DNA of 64,000 nt from Saccharopolyspora ipomoeae (GTDB lineage: Bacteria; Actinomycetota; Actinomycetes; Mycobacteriales; Pseudonocardiaceae), in NCBI RefSeq assembly GCF_029952525.1, contig NZ_JASAOF010000031.1, positions 1-64,000 on the forward strand, in the 5' to 3' direction. Shown one piece after another: positions 1 to 9,465 of this stretch; within the stretch, counting starts at the first letter, position 1; each line of letters starts with the position of its first letter. The notes below the pieces were generated by a model. It made no database searches. It was given only the letters and a program-made list of their open reading frames with translations, and had not been told where the DNA came from. The position numbers were made by a program, and so were the translations under genes.

Positions 1-22
1 CCCCCCCCCCCCCCCCCCCCCC
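1..22. repeat. Poly-C homopolymer run at window edge
   Basis: The window opens with 22 consecutive C residues, lying 20 bases beyond the sugC stop codon. It may be a genuine C tract downstream of the operon or an assembly artefact; its full length cannot be judged because it touches the window edge. Confidence 0.8.
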
Positions 23-42
23 ACGACAGCGTCCGAGGACCG

Positions 43-1215
43 TCAGCGGATCGTCTCGCCCGTGGCCGGGTTGAAGAGGTGGATCTCGTCCGTGTCGAAC
101 CAGACCGACAGGGGCTGGTTCTCCGCGGCCCGGGACTGGACCGACAGGCGCGTGACCACCTGGCCCTCGTCGGTCGGGACCTCCGAGCTGCCGCTGTCGG
201 CGGCGAGCTCGTCGAGCTGATCGCTGCTGGCCTTGGCACCGGCCAGGGTGAAGTAGACGTACTTGTCCGAGCCCATCTCCTCCACCACGTCCACCTCGGC
301 GGTGAACGTCGCTCCCCCGGCCTGCGCCGCGTCGTCGACCAGAGCGGCGTCCTCGAAGTGCTCCGGGCGGATGCCCAGCACCAGCTCGCGCGGAGCGTTG
401 GCCGCCTCGACGGCCTTGCGCAGCCGGTCCGGCAGCGGCACGTCGCCCAGGGCGCTGCGCAGCACGCCGTCGGCGAGCTCCACCGGCACGAAGTTCATCG
501 CCGGCGAACCGATGAACCCGGCCACGAACAGGTTCGCCGGGTTCTCGTAGAGGTGTTGCGGCGGGCCGACCTGCTGCACCACGCCGCCGCGCAGCACCAC
601 GACCCGGTCGCCGAGGGTCATCGCCTCGGTCTGGTCGTGGGTGACGTAGACGGTGGTGGTGCCCAGCTGCTTCTGCAGCTTCGACACCGAGGTCCGCATC
701 TGCACGCGCAGCTTGGCGTCCAGGTTGGACAGCGGTTCGTCCATAAGGAACGCCTTGGGGCTGCGCACGATCGCCCGCCCCATCGCCACCCGCTGCCGCT
801 GACCGCCGGAGAGGTTGGCGGGCTTGCGGTCGAGATGACCCGACAGGTCGAGGATCTTCGCGGCCTCGGTGACCTTGTCCTTCACCGTCGCGTTGTCCAC
901 CTTGGCCAGCCGCAGCGGGAAGGCCATGTTCTCGAACACGGTCATGTGCGGGTAGAGCGCGTAGGACTGGAACACCATCGCGATGTCGCGGTCCTTGGGC
1001 GCCCGCTCGTTGACCCGCTCGCCCCCGATGCGCAGCTCGCCGCCGCTGATGTCCTCCAGCCCGGCGATCATGTTGAGCGTGGTGGACTTCCCGCAGCCCG
1101 AGGGGCCCACCAGGATCACGAACTCGCCGTCGGCGATCTGCAGGTCGACCTCGTCGACCGCCAGCGCCCCGTCCGGGTAGCGCTTGGTCACCTTGTCCAG
1201 CACGATGTCGGCCAC
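43..1215 (-). CDS. sugC: Sugar ABC transporter ATP-binding protein, SugC/UgpC/MsiK type
   Basis: 390-aa ATPase that would energise the LpqY-SugA-SugB importer at the inner face of the membrane. Visible motifs: Walker A GPSGCGKST at residues 37-45, Q-loop near 83, signature LSGGQ at 135-139, Walker B AFLMDEP at 155-161, followed by the C-terminal regulatory (TOBE/MalK-type) domain with the family's G-I-RPEH segment near 280. It is the last gene of the operon, 4 bases after sugB. In mycobacteria this system recycles trehalose; in other actinomycetes one such ATPase (MsiK) serves several importers, so the substrate is inferred from gene order rather than from motifs. Confidence 0.93.
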   Translation of the reverse strand: MADIVLDKVTKRYPDGALAVDEVDLQIADGEFVILVGPSGCGKSTTLNMIAGLEDISGGELRIGGERVNERAPKDRDIAMVFQSYALYPHMTVFENMAFPLRLAKVDNATVKDKVTEAAKILDLSGHLDRKPANLSGGQRQRVAMGRAIVRSPKAFLMDEPLSNLDAKLRVQMRTSVSKLQKQLGTTTVYVTHDQTEAMTLGDRVVVLRGGVVQQVGPPQHLYENPANLFVAGFIGSPAMNFVPVELADGVLRSALGDVPLPDRLRKAVEAANAPRELVLGIRPEHFEDAALVDDAAQAGGATFTAEVDVVEEMGSDKYVYFTLAGAKASSDQLDELAADSGSSEVPTDEGQVVTRLSVQSRAAENQPLSVWFDTDEIHLFNPATGETIR

Positions 1216-1219
1216 TTGC

Positions 1220-2065
1220 TTACCCCTTCACTGCGCCGGAGGTCAGTCCGGACACGATGCGTCGCTGGAAGAACAGCACGAACAGGATGATCGGAATGGT
1301 GATCACCACGGCGGCGGCCGAGATCGTCCCCGTCGGGTCCTCGAACTGCGAGTCGCCGGTGAAGAACTGCAGCGCCACCGGGACCGTCCGCGAGTTCTCC
1401 GTGGACGTCAGCGAGATGGCGAACAGGAAGTCGTTCCAGCAGAAGATGAACACCAGGATCGCGGTGGTGAACACGCCCGGCGCGGCCAGCGGGGCAATGA
1501 CCCGCCGGAACGCCTGCGCGGGCGTGGCCCCGTCCATCTTGGCCGCCTTCTCCAGCTCCCAGGGGATCTCCCGGAAGAACGCCGACAGCGTGTAGATCGC
1601 CAGCGGCAGCGAGAAGGTGATGTAGGGCAGGATCAGTCCCGGCCAGGTGTCGAACAGCCCCACCGTCCGCTCGATGTCGAACAGCGGCGAGACCAGCGAG
1701 ACCTGCGGGAACATCGCGATCAGCAGGGACGCCCCGACCAGCGCTCGCTTGCCGGGGAAGTCGAGCCGGGCGATGGCGTAGGCGGCCATCGTCCCGAGCA
1801 CGACGGCGATCGCCGTGGCGATCAGCGCGATGCCGATGGAGTTCAGCAGCGCGCGGGTGAACTCGGTGGTGGTGAAGATCGCCGCGTAGTTCTCCAGCGT
1901 CCACTCGCGCGGGATGAGGTTCCCGTCGGAGAGGGTGTCGGAGGTCTTGAACGACAGCGACAGGATCCACAGCACCGGGAGCAGCGCGTAGGCCACCACG
2001 ATCACGTTGAGCGCGGCCCACTTGGCCTTGCGCGCGGGTGTCGGTGTGCCGCCGAGGCCGGCCAT
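1220..2065 (-). CDS. sugB: Carbohydrate ABC transporter permease, SugB-like
   Basis: 281-aa inner-membrane permease of the MalG/SugB class with about six hydrophobic helices. The cytoplasmic EAA loop that docks the ATPase is visible as EKAAKMDGATPAQAFRRVI in the middle of the protein. Its start ATG overlaps the sugA stop by one base, so the two permease subunits are probably translationally coupled. It forms the transmembrane heterodimer with SugA and delivers substrate captured by the upstream lipoprotein. Trehalose is the likely substrate by synteny with mycobacterial lpqY-sugABC, but maltose-type sugars are possible. Confidence 0.92.
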   Translation of the reverse strand: MAGLGGTPTPARKAKWAALNVIVVAYALLPVLWILSLSFKTSDTLSDGNLIPREWTLENYAAIFTTTEFTRALLNSIGIALIATAIAVVLGTMAAYAIARLDFPGKRALVGASLLIAMFPQVSLVSPLFDIERTVGLFDTWPGLILPYITFSLPLAIYTLSAFFREIPWELEKAAKMDGATPAQAFRRVIAPLAAPGVFTTAILVFIFCWNDFLFAISLTSTENSRTVPVALQFFTGDSQFEDPTGTISAAAVVITIPIILFVLFFQRRIVSGLTSGAVKG

Positions 2066-2967
2066 CAGCCCCTCCCCTTCTCGTCGCTACCCGGGGCGGC
2101 GGTGCCGAAGAGCTTCACGAAGATCCACGCGATGAGCGCGACCGCGATGAAGATCAGCACCGACATGGTCGAGCCGATGCCCAGGTTCAGGCCCTTGATC
2201 AGGTTGTTGTAGGCGAGCACCGACACCGAGGAGGTGTCCTGCGCTCCGCCGGTGAGCACCACGATGTGGTCGAAGACGCGGAAGGCGTCGAGGGTGCGGA
2301 ACAGCAGCGCGACGAGGATCGCCGGCTTCATCACCGGCAGCATGACCTTGACGAACCGCTGCCAGGCGCCCGCTCCGTCCATCGCGGCCGCCTTGAGCAG
2401 GTCGTCGGGCACGAGCGCGAGCCCGGACATCAGCAGCAGCGCCATGAACGGCGTGGTCTTCCAGATCTCGGCGACGATGACGATCGCCAGCGCGCTGCCG
2501 TACTCGGTCAGCGGTGCCCCGCCGGGGGCGATGGCGTTGGCCAGGTAGCCGGTGTCGGGCGTCCACGCGTAGCGCCAGCTGAACGCGGCGACGACGGTGA
2601 CGATGCCGTACGGGATGAGGCTGACCGTGCGCACCAGGCCCTTGCCGACCAGCGCGCGGTGCATGATCAGCGCCAGCCCCATGCCGAGGACGAACTCCAC
2701 CAGCACCGACACGGCGGTCACCAGGACGGTCACCGCGAACGCGCTCCACCAGTAGCCGTTGCCGAGCACGGTGATGTAGTTGTCGAACCAGATGAACTCG
2801 CGCTGGTCCGGGTACTTCAGGTCGAAGCGCTGGAAGGACAACCAGAACGCGTAGAGGATGGGCCAGCCGGTGACGGCGATCATCACCAGCGCCGCGGGCG
2901 CGGCCAGCATCAGGCCCAGCCTGCGCTCGGCCCGCTTGCCGTCGCTGAGCGACTCCTTCGTCGCCAT
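2065..2967 (-). CDS. sugA: Carbohydrate ABC transporter permease, SugA-like
   Basis: 300-aa permease of the MalF/SugA class, six predicted membrane helices, with an EAA loop LKAAAMDGAGAWQRFVKVM. The ATG overlaps the lpqY stop codon by one base and the stop overlaps the sugB start, so lpqY-sugA-sugB is a tightly packed operon. It is the membrane partner of SugB in the importer. The N-terminal lysine/arginine-rich cytoplasmic tail before helix 1 is normal for the family. Confidence 0.92.
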   Translation of the reverse strand: MATKESLSDGKRAERRLGLMLAAPAALVMIAVTGWPILYAFWLSFQRFDLKYPDQREFIWFDNYITVLGNGYWWSAFAVTVLVTAVSVLVEFVLGMGLALIMHRALVGKGLVRTVSLIPYGIVTVVAAFSWRYAWTPDTGYLANAIAPGGAPLTEYGSALAIVIVAEIWKTTPFMALLLMSGLALVPDDLLKAAAMDGAGAWQRFVKVMLPVMKPAILVALLFRTLDAFRVFDHIVVLTGGAQDTSSVSVLAYNNLIKGLNLGIGSTMSVLIFIAVALIAWIFVKLFGTAAPGSDEKGRG

Positions 2968-4223
2968 CAGGGCATCACTCCCTTGGACTCCAGGGCGTTC
3001 TGCACCTCACGGCGCATCCGCTCGGCGGTGGCCTGCGGATCGATCTCGGCGATCGGGCTGAGCATGTTGGACAGCACCGTCGAGACGTTCTGCGCGGCGG
3101 GGGTCACCGGCCGCATGCCCGGGTCCTTGAGGGCTTGCAGGATCGTCTCGTGCATCGGGTACTCGGCCTGCAGCTCGGGGTCGGAGTACAGCGATTCGAT
3201 GGTGGGCGGCACGCCGTCGTTGATGGCGGAGAACTTCTGGCTCTCCTTGTCCCGCAGGCACTTCGCGGCCTCGAACGACAGCTCCGGTTTGGTGGAGTAG
3301 CTGCTCACCGCGTAGTTGGCGCCGCCGATGGTGGACTTGCTGGGCACCCCGGCGTCCAGGCCCGGAACCCGCGCCCAGCCGACCTTCTTCGCCAGCTCCG
3401 GCTTCTCCTCCTGCATGGAGGCGTAGACGAACGGCCAGTTGAGCTGGAACGCCGACTGCCCGGTCTCGAACTCCTGGCGGGCGTCGTCCTCCTCGGCGTT
3501 GTTCATGCCGGGGCTGGTGACGCCTGCGGTGCCCAGGTCGCGGAGGGCTTCGAGCCCGCGCACCGCGCCCTCATCGACGACGGCCTGCTTGCCGTCGTCG
3601 CTGAGCACGTGCCCGCCCGCCGATTCCAGCAGCGTGTTGTAGTGCACGTACAGGCCCTCGAACTGCGCGCCGGTGAGGGTGATCCAGTGCGGCTTGCCCT
3701 CCCGCTCGAGGCGCTGGGCCGTCGAGATCATCTCGTTCCAGGTCTTCGGCGGTTCGGGCACCAGGTCCTTGCGGTACCAGAGCAGCTGCACGTTGGTGTT
3801 CTTCGGCGCCGCGTAGAGCTTGCCCTGCCAGGTCGCGGTCTCCAGCGGTCCGGGCAGGGTGTCCCGCTCGACCTCGGCCTTGTCGGCGCCGGTCCACTCG
3901 CGAACCCAGTTCGCCTCGGCGAACTCGCCGGTCCAGGTGACGTCGAGGTAGAGCAGGTCCATCCCGGTGTCCCCGGCGGCGAGGCGACGCACCATCTGCT
4001 CGCGCTGACCGTCGGCGTCGCGCGGGAGCTTGTGGTAGACGATGTCGTACTTGCCGCCGGACTGCGCGTTGCAGCGGTCGACGTTGTGCTGCAGGTTCTC
4101 CTCGGGTGCGCTGTAGAGGTTGATCGTGTTGGCACTGGTGGCTTGGCCGCACGCGGTCAGCGCCGACGCGCAGACCAGTGACGCGCCCAGCAGTGCCGCC
4201 GTGCGAACGCGGCGAACTTTCAC
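2967..4223 (-). CDS. lpqY: Extracellular solute-binding lipoprotein, LpqY-like
   Basis: 418-aa family-1 sugar-binding protein, the receptor of the SugABC importer. The GTG at 4223 is chosen because it follows AAGGA at suitable spacing and gives a perfect signal peptide (VKVRRVRTAALL..., lipobox LTAC with the lipidated Cys at residue 25); the reading frame stays open further upstream but without signal-like sequence. The gene order lpqY-sugA-sugB-sugC is that of the mycobacterial trehalose-recycling importer, so trehalose is the best guess for the ligand. It would be anchored to the outer face of the cell membrane. Confidence 0.9.
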   Translation of the reverse strand: MKVRRVRTAALLGASLVCASALTACGQATSANTINLYSAPEENLQHNVDRCNAQSGGKYDIVYHKLPRDADGQREQMVRRLAAGDTGMDLLYLDVTWTGEFAEANWVREWTGADKAEVERDTLPGPLETATWQGKLYAAPKNTNVQLLWYRKDLVPEPPKTWNEMISTAQRLEREGKPHWITLTGAQFEGLYVHYNTLLESAGGHVLSDDGKQAVVDEGAVRGLEALRDLGTAGVTSPGMNNAEEDDARQEFETGQSAFQLNWPFVYASMQEEKPELAKKVGWARVPGLDAGVPSKSTIGGANYAVSSYSTKPELSFEAAKCLRDKESQKFSAINDGVPPTIESLYSDPELQAEYPMHETILQALKDPGMRPVTPAAQNVSTVLSNMLSPIAEIDPQATAERMRREVQNALESKGVMP

Positions 4224-4324
4224 TCTCGGTCCTTCCGGTGCACTGGCCGCGGACGCGACCGAGCTCCCGGGATTCGCCAACGCTCCGTCGCACCGCAACC
4301 ACCGGCGGTCAGCCGGTGGCAGGA

Positions 4325-4353
4325 AAGCTAGGCGTGATGATCACGGAGGGCAA
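4325..4353 (-). promoter_or_regulatory. Candidate promoter and operator of the lpqY operon
   Basis: On the minus strand TTGCCC is followed after 17 bases by TAGCTT, a plausible though weak sigma-70-type pair about 100 bases upstream of lpqY. The spacer contains the odd palindrome GTGATGATCAC, a shape typical of a repressor site. This is inference from motif spacing only. Confidence 0.3.
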
Positions 4354-4486
4354 GCGGTCTCGCGCCTTGTTGCCAACCCGTGAAGAAGCGGGAAACAACA
4401 GGCGTACCGGCTCCCCCGTCAGCCGCACCCCGCTTACCCGATTCGGGGGCTGGACCAGGAGTTTCACCACCCGGCGGTAGGGGGCC

Positions 4487-5005
4487 TCAGGGGTTCTGCG
4501 GGCGCATCGCCAGCTTGGCGAGCAGGTCGCGACCCTGCTCGGCGTGCTTGGGCTGGGCGAGCACGTCGTAACGCCCCGCGACCAGCTGGCTGGCCGAGGA
4601 GAAGTCGCGGCGGCCGCGCGTGGAGGCGTAGCCGACGGCGGCGAAGACCAGCCCGAACACGATGCCCGCGCCGAGACCGGCGAGCACCGGGGCGATCCAG
4701 CTGCCCTGCGGGGTGAACATGCCCATGATCAGGCCGACGAACAGGCCGAACCAGGCGCCCGAGGCGGCGCCGCCGCCGAGCACGCGTCCCCAGGTGAGCC
4801 TGCCGGTCACGCGTTCGACCAGCATGAGGTCGACGCCGACGATGGTGACCTCCTGCACGGGGAAGTCGCTGTCGGCCAGGTGGTCGACGGCGCGCTGCGC
4901 TTCCTCGTACGTGCCGTAGGAACCGATCGGCCACCCGGTCGGCGGCGTGGGCAGGTTGGGTGTGCCCGGCGCCGGCCGGCTGGAGCCGGTGAAGGGGTTG
5001 GACAC
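4487..5005 (-). CDS. General stress protein 17M-like membrane protein
   Basis: 172 aa from a GTG preceded by GGAGG eight bases away; the frame is open further upstream but that part has no ribosome site. The first third (IGSYGTYEEAQRAVDHL...EVTIVGVDL) resembles the general-stress-protein-17M domain. Two glycine-rich hydrophobic segments follow (GAWFGLFVGLIMGMF; VLAGLGAGIVFGLVFAAVGY) and a polar tail ending in a YDV...A-rich stretch. A similar protein lies beside lpqY in mycobacteria as I recall (Rv1234 region), so this is conserved context. Molecular function is unknown; a membrane-associated stress role is inferred. Confidence 0.8.
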   Translation of the reverse strand: MSNPFTGSSRPAPGTPNLPTPPTGWPIGSYGTYEEAQRAVDHLADSDFPVQEVTIVGVDLMLVERVTGRLTWGRVLGGGAASGAWFGLFVGLIMGMFTPQGSWIAPVLAGLGAGIVFGLVFAAVGYASTRGRRDFSSASQLVAGRYDVLAQPKHAEQGRDLLAKLAMRPQNP

Positions 5006-5125
5006 CGCTGACACCTCCGTTGAGCTTGGTACCGGGGACCGCGCGGGGGCCGTGGCCCGATTCCGGCGCAATGTCCGCTCCCCCAGGCTACCGCGCGGTG
5101 CTCACCGAGGATCATGAACGTCTTC

Positions 5126-8100
5126 TCAACGATGCGCAGCCGCAACCCGGACGGGTGGTGCCTCGGCGCGCGCCGCCTCGTGCTGCGGCCTGGGGCGCGG
5201 GGCCAGGACGTCGACGCTGCTCAGGTGGAGGGAGTGCGCGAGGGTCAGGCCCAGGACGGTCAGCGCGAGCCACGTGCCGACCTCGGTTTCGAGGTCCGTG
5301 CCCAGCACCAGCGCGACGAGCCCGGTCAGCAGCGTCAGCACGACGGCGCCGACCCGGGCCGAGGTCCGGTAGGCGACCGCTGCGGGCCAGGTCAGGACGG
5401 TCGCGACGAGCACGACCGCCGGCGGCCCCAGCCGCAGGCCCGTCCGGTGCAGCGCGTACGCACCGACCAGCATCAGCGCGGCCACCACCAGCGCCGGGGC
5501 CCAACGGGCGAGTCCGGCGCCGAAGCGCCGGGCCACTCGTCGCCCGAACCAGACGGCGCAGACGATCGTCAGCAGCACCGCCCAGGGGGTCCAGCCCGTG
5601 GTCTCCACCCCGGAGAGGCTGCCGAACGACCACCAGCCCGAGTCCGGCGCGCTGACCGCGCACATCGCGCGCGGCGGGCAGTCACCCGCCATGAGCCAGG
5701 TGATCTGGGGAACGTCGTCCCTGGTCAACGTGATCGTCGTGGCGGCGGCGAACCCGAGCAGAGCCGCGCGACCGGGGGCGGCCGCGGCGTAGGCCGCGAG
5801 CATCAGCAGCGGTTTCACCAGCGTCAGCGCCATCGCACCCAGCCGCTGCAGCGCACCGGATCCCTGCGGGCGGACGGCGCGCAGAGCCAGCAGCCCGAAG
5901 CGGGTCGCCACCGACAGCAGGCGGGGTTCGCCCAGGTCGCGGACGCGCTGACGCCCCACGTCGAAGGTCTCCACGGCGCGGACCAGCTCCGTCGGCGGTG
6001 GTGGGGCGGGGTCGGCGCCACCCGCGGGGTCCGCGCCGGGCGACACCGACGCGACGTGCGGGACCTCGGTCGCCGCGATCGTCCACTGCAGGCGCTCGGT
6101 GAGCAGCGCGCGGGTCCCGGTCAGCGGGTGCCGGTCGTCGGGGGCTGCGAACAGCGCGTCGAGCTCACCGCGCACCTCGTCCGCGTGGCGGGCCCACACC
6201 TCGGCGAGGAACCCGCGCCACTGCCGGGCCTGCTCCTCGTCGAGCGCTCCCAGCTCGGCCTCGGTCGGCTCGCTGACCACCGATCGCAGGACCTCGCCGA
6301 GCTGCTCCGAATCCCCGTGGCGCACCAGGCGTTCCGGGTCGGCGAGCATTCCGACGAGCGTGGCGGCCGCGTCCATCCGGCCCCACATCCAGTCGTTGGC
6401 GCGCCACTTCGCCGACAGGAACGCGCCGAAGTTGCCCAGGTCCAGGCCGCGGATCTTGTCCTCGATGCGCAGCTGCCCGTCGCGGCGCAGCGCGCTGAAC
6501 GGCAGCGGGGTGCGCTCGTCGCTGACCACGCGCAGCAGGTCGATGCGGCTGGTGGGCACGCGTCCGACGTCCAGCGGGGCGGTGAGGACGACCAGCTGCC
6601 GCAGCACCTCCGGGATCCGGTCGGTGGTCTCCAGCAGCGCGTAGCCGATCCGCTCCGCCGAGACGGGTTCCGGGCGCGGCGGAGCCGCGTCGGCGAGGCG
6701 GCGGGCGATGCCGTGCAGCACTTCGCGGGCGCGCGCGACCGCGTCCACGCCGTCGGCCTCGGGAGCCGCGTCGGCGCCGGAGGAGTCCACGATGGACCGG
6801 AGCTCGGCGGCGAACTCGGCCAGGGCCTGCTGGAACCCGTCGCCGTCGGTCACCGCGCGCAGCACCGCGCCCAGCAGCGGTTCGATCGGCGACGGCAGCC
6901 GGTGCTGGAGGCGGTCGCGACGGCGCCGCACCCGCCGGATCCAGCCGTCGAGCTCGGCGGTCTCCACGATCGGCTCCAGCCGGGCGCCGTTGACCCAGTA
7001 CCGGTCGGCGTGCCCGGCGAGCACGGTCGCGAAGGCCCGCAACCGGTACAGCTGCGCCTTGCAGGGCCCGACCGGCGCGGATCGCTCGACGTCCCAGGAC
7101 CAGCCGAGGCACTCGGCGATCGCCGCGCGCAGCCCGTGCGCGTCGTCGAAGATCTCCGGCCCGCGCTCGGCCGCCAGCGCCGAGAGCCGTTCCGGCAGCT
7201 GGTCGCGGGCCTGCGCGGACCACTCCGCCAGCGGATCGCCGATCACCGGCGGCAGCAGCGTTCCGTCCTCGCTGCCCGCCGGGTCGACGAGCAGCGCGTG
7301 CACCGCCTGGGCGTCGAGCTCGGCGCGCACCACCGCGTTGTCGGCGGCGACCGCCGAGCTGAGTTCGCCCAGTCCGCCGGGGTTCTCGCGCAGCGGGGCG
7401 AACAACGCCTTGCGGCGCAGCGCGTTCCGATCCACGGACCGGTTGTGGTCGGCGAGCGCGTCGAGGTCCGACAGCAGGGACTCCTGCGTGAACCGGCTGC
7501 GCAGCGCGGCCGCGGTCACCGGCAGCGCCCGACCGGAGCCGCGCTGCCCGTGCGAGACGACGGGATCGGGGTTGAGGTAGAGCAGGAAGCGCTTGGTGGG
7601 CCGGTCGGCGGGCGCCGCCGCGATCGCCTCGATGGCGGCGGTGACCGGGATGTTGTCCAGCACCCCGCCGTCGATGACGCGGAACGGCGTTGCGCCCGTG
7701 CTGGTCTCGGAGAACAGGCCCAGCATGTTCGGCTCGCCCGCAGGCGGTTCGCCGGGCCCCGAGCGGATCTGGGCGGGTTCGAAGGCGAACGGGAATGACG
7801 AGGTGGCGCGGGCCGCGTGGGCCAGCCGCAGCGCGGTGCCCTCGACGTCGCCGAAGTCCGACAGCGGGTCCCCGGCCCGGCCCTCGTGGTGGAAGGTCAG
7901 CCGCGCGGCCCGCTTCTCCAGCGGCATCGGCCCGACGCGCGCGTCGTGGCACCGCTCCACCAGCGGGTCCAGCAGGGTCGCGGTGAGCAGCATGTCCGCG
8001 CGACGTCCCGGGTGCTCCTCGACCGGTGGCGCGTTGTCCCGGATGACGCGGACGAGTTCGGCGCGGAAGTAGTCGTCGCCCTCCAGCAAGGAGAGCGGGG

Positions 8101-8434
8101 CGCGCTGCCAGAACTTCGGCACCGGCCGCGACATCGCCTCCAGGTCGGCCAGCTGCACCCACATCCGGCGCATCCGGTCGAACGGCAGGCCGTAGACCAG
8201 AGTCGCCGACATCAGCGCGGCGTTGAGCCCGCCCGCCGACGCCCCGGCCAGCACGTCGACGCTCGCCGACCGGTACCCGGCCGCGCGCGCCAAAGCCGCC
8301 CAGGGGTGGTCGCTTTCGGTCTCCAGCGACTCCCGGAACCGGTTGACCTCGGCGACCGCGCCGCCGATCCACACCGCCATGCTCGCGCCCCCGCGCATGG
8401 CGAGGGCCAAGCGCAGTTCGTCACCGTCGTCCAC
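5126..8434 (-). CDS. Patatin-like phospholipase with C-terminal membrane domain
   Basis: 1102-aa protein. The N-terminal quarter is a patatin hydrolase: oxyanion-type RGGASMAVW at residues 14-22, nucleophile elbow GASAG at 64-68 (Ser66), and the catalytic-Asp motif DGG at 255-257 followed by VLDNIPV. A long alpha-helical middle matches the general look of the DUF3376 patatin family, and the last ~250 residues carry about six hydrophobic helices before a basic tail. It is therefore likely a membrane-bound lipid acyl hydrolase (Ser-Asp dyad). The glycine loop is RGGAS rather than the plant-type GGG, usual for actinobacterial members. It stands alone, 43 bases downstream of nothing obvious and upstream of the 17M gene. 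Confidence 0.87.
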   Translation of the reverse strand: MDDGDELRLALAMRGGASMAVWIGGAVAEVNRFRESLETESDHPWAALARAAGYRSASVDVLAGASAGGLNAALMSATLVYGLPFDRMRRMWVQLADLEAMSRPVPKFWQRAPLSLLEGDDYFRAELVRVIRDNAPPVEEHPGRRADMLLTATLLDPLVERCHDARVGPMPLEKRAARLTFHHEGRAGDPLSDFGDVEGTALRLAHAARATSSFPFAFEPAQIRSGPGEPPAGEPNMLGLFSETSTGATPFRVIDGGVLDNIPVTAAIEAIAAAPADRPTKRFLLYLNPDPVVSHGQRGSGRALPVTAAALRSRFTQESLLSDLDALADHNRSVDRNALRRKALFAPLRENPGGLGELSSAVAADNAVVRAELDAQAVHALLVDPAGSEDGTLLPPVIGDPLAEWSAQARDQLPERLSALAAERGPEIFDDAHGLRAAIAECLGWSWDVERSAPVGPCKAQLYRLRAFATVLAGHADRYWVNGARLEPIVETAELDGWIRRVRRRRDRLQHRLPSPIEPLLGAVLRAVTDGDGFQQALAEFAAELRSIVDSSGADAAPEADGVDAVARAREVLHGIARRLADAAPPRPEPVSAERIGYALLETTDRIPEVLRQLVVLTAPLDVGRVPTSRIDLLRVVSDERTPLPFSALRRDGQLRIEDKIRGLDLGNFGAFLSAKWRANDWMWGRMDAAATLVGMLADPERLVRHGDSEQLGEVLRSVVSEPTEAELGALDEEQARQWRGFLAEVWARHADEVRGELDALFAAPDDRHPLTGTRALLTERLQWTIAATEVPHVASVSPGADPAGGADPAPPPPTELVRAVETFDVGRQRVRDLGEPRLLSVATRFGLLALRAVRPQGSGALQRLGAMALTLVKPLLMLAAYAAAAPGRAALLGFAAATTITLTRDDVPQITWLMAGDCPPRAMCAVSAPDSGWWSFGSLSGVETTGWTPWAVLLTIVCAVWFGRRVARRFGAGLARWAPALVVAALMLVGAYALHRTGLRLGPPAVVLVATVLTWPAAVAYRTSARVGAVVLTLLTGLVALVLGTDLETEVGTWLALTVLGLTLAHSLHLSSVDVLAPRPRPQHEAARAEAPPVRVAAAHR

Positions 8435-8476
8435 GGGCGCGAAACTACCGCGACGACGGCGCGCGGTGGGGCGGAA

Positions 8477-9430
8477 TCAGTTTTCCGGCGGAGTCCAGGG
8501 GTCGTTGCGGGTCATGCCCGCGGCACGGCCCTTCCCGGCGATGACCAGGGCCATCTTGCGGGACGCCTCGTCGATCATCTCGTCGCCGAGCATCGCCGCT
8601 CCGCGCGCACCACCGGCGGCGGAGGTGTGCCACTCGTAGGCGTCGAGGATGTTCTCGGCGTGGTCGTAGTCGGCCTGGCGCGGCGAGAACAGCTCGTTGA
8701 CCGCGTCCACCTGCGCCGGGTGCAGCACCCACTTGCCGTCGAAACCGAGCGCGGCGGAACGACCTCCGACCTCGCGCAGCCCGTCGACGTCCTTGATCTG
8801 CAGGTACGGCCCGTCGATGGCCTGCACGTCGGCGGCGCGCGCCGCGGTGAGGATGCGGAACAGCGTGTAGTGGTAGGCGTCGCCGACGTCGTATCCGGGC
8901 GGCTGGTGGCCGACGACCAGCGAGCGCATGTTCACCGACGCCATGAAGTCGGCGGGCCCGTAGATCAGCGCCTCCACGCGGGGAGCGCGGGCGATCGCGT
9001 CGATCTCGACCAGACCGCGCGCGTCCTCGATCTGCGGCTCGATGCCGATCCGCCCGACCTCCAGGCCCATCGCGCGCTCGATCTGGGTCAGCGTGAGGTC
9101 CAGCCAGCGCACGTGGTCGGGGGTGGAGACCTTCGGCAGGATGATCGTGTCCAGGTCCGCGCCCGCGCCTTCGACGACGGTGACGACGTCGCGGTAGGTC
9201 CACTCGGTGTCGAGCGCGTTGACCCGCACCGACCGGACCTTGCCGTCCCAGCCGCCCTCGGTGAGCGCGCCGACGATCCGCTCCCGCGCCTCGGCCTTGG
9301 CCAGCGGCGCGACCGCGTCCTCCAGGTCGAGGAAGAACTGGTCGACGGCCAGCCCGCGAGCCTTGTCGATCATCTTCGCGCTCGAACCGGGCACCGCCAG
9401 GCAACTGCGCCGGGCACGACGACCGTCCAC
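8477..9430 (-). CDS. HpcH/HpaI aldolase family CoA ester lyase (CitE/malyl-CoA lyase-like)
   Basis: About 317 aa. The N-terminal RRSCLAVPGSSAKMIDKA and FFLDLEDAV segments are the CoA-binding and metal/acid motifs of the CitE-like lyase family; the rest keeps the TIM-barrel pattern (LPKVSTPDH, IGIEPQIEDARG, ALIYGPADF, WVLHPAQ). It would cleave or form a hydroxyacyl-CoA such as malyl- or citramalyl-CoA, in the cytosol. Start choice: the frame is open to a TTG at 9463, but the GTG at 9430 has GGAG six bases upstream. No citDF partners are present, so this is not citrate lyase. Repeat copy A lies directly upstream. Confidence 0.88.
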   Translation of the reverse strand: MDGRRARRSCLAVPGSSAKMIDKARGLAVDQFFLDLEDAVAPLAKAEARERIVGALTEGGWDGKVRSVRVNALDTEWTYRDVVTVVEGAGADLDTIILPKVSTPDHVRWLDLTLTQIERAMGLEVGRIGIEPQIEDARGLVEIDAIARAPRVEALIYGPADFMASVNMRSLVVGHQPPGYDVGDAYHYTLFRILTAARAADVQAIDGPYLQIKDVDGLREVGGRSAALGFDGKWVLHPAQVDAVNELFSPRQADYDHAENILDAYEWHTSAAGGARGAAMLGDEMIDEASRKMALVIAGKGRAAGMTRNDPWTPPEN

Positions 9431-9465
9431 GTCGACCTCCACATCCGCATCGATTCTTGGCAACC

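Noticed and set aside
5114..7798. 894-aa open frame on the plus strand opposite the patatin gene
   Set aside because: It is the Arg/Gly/His-rich shadow expected opposite a high-GC gene; no domain or ribosome site, while the minus frame has catalytic motifs.
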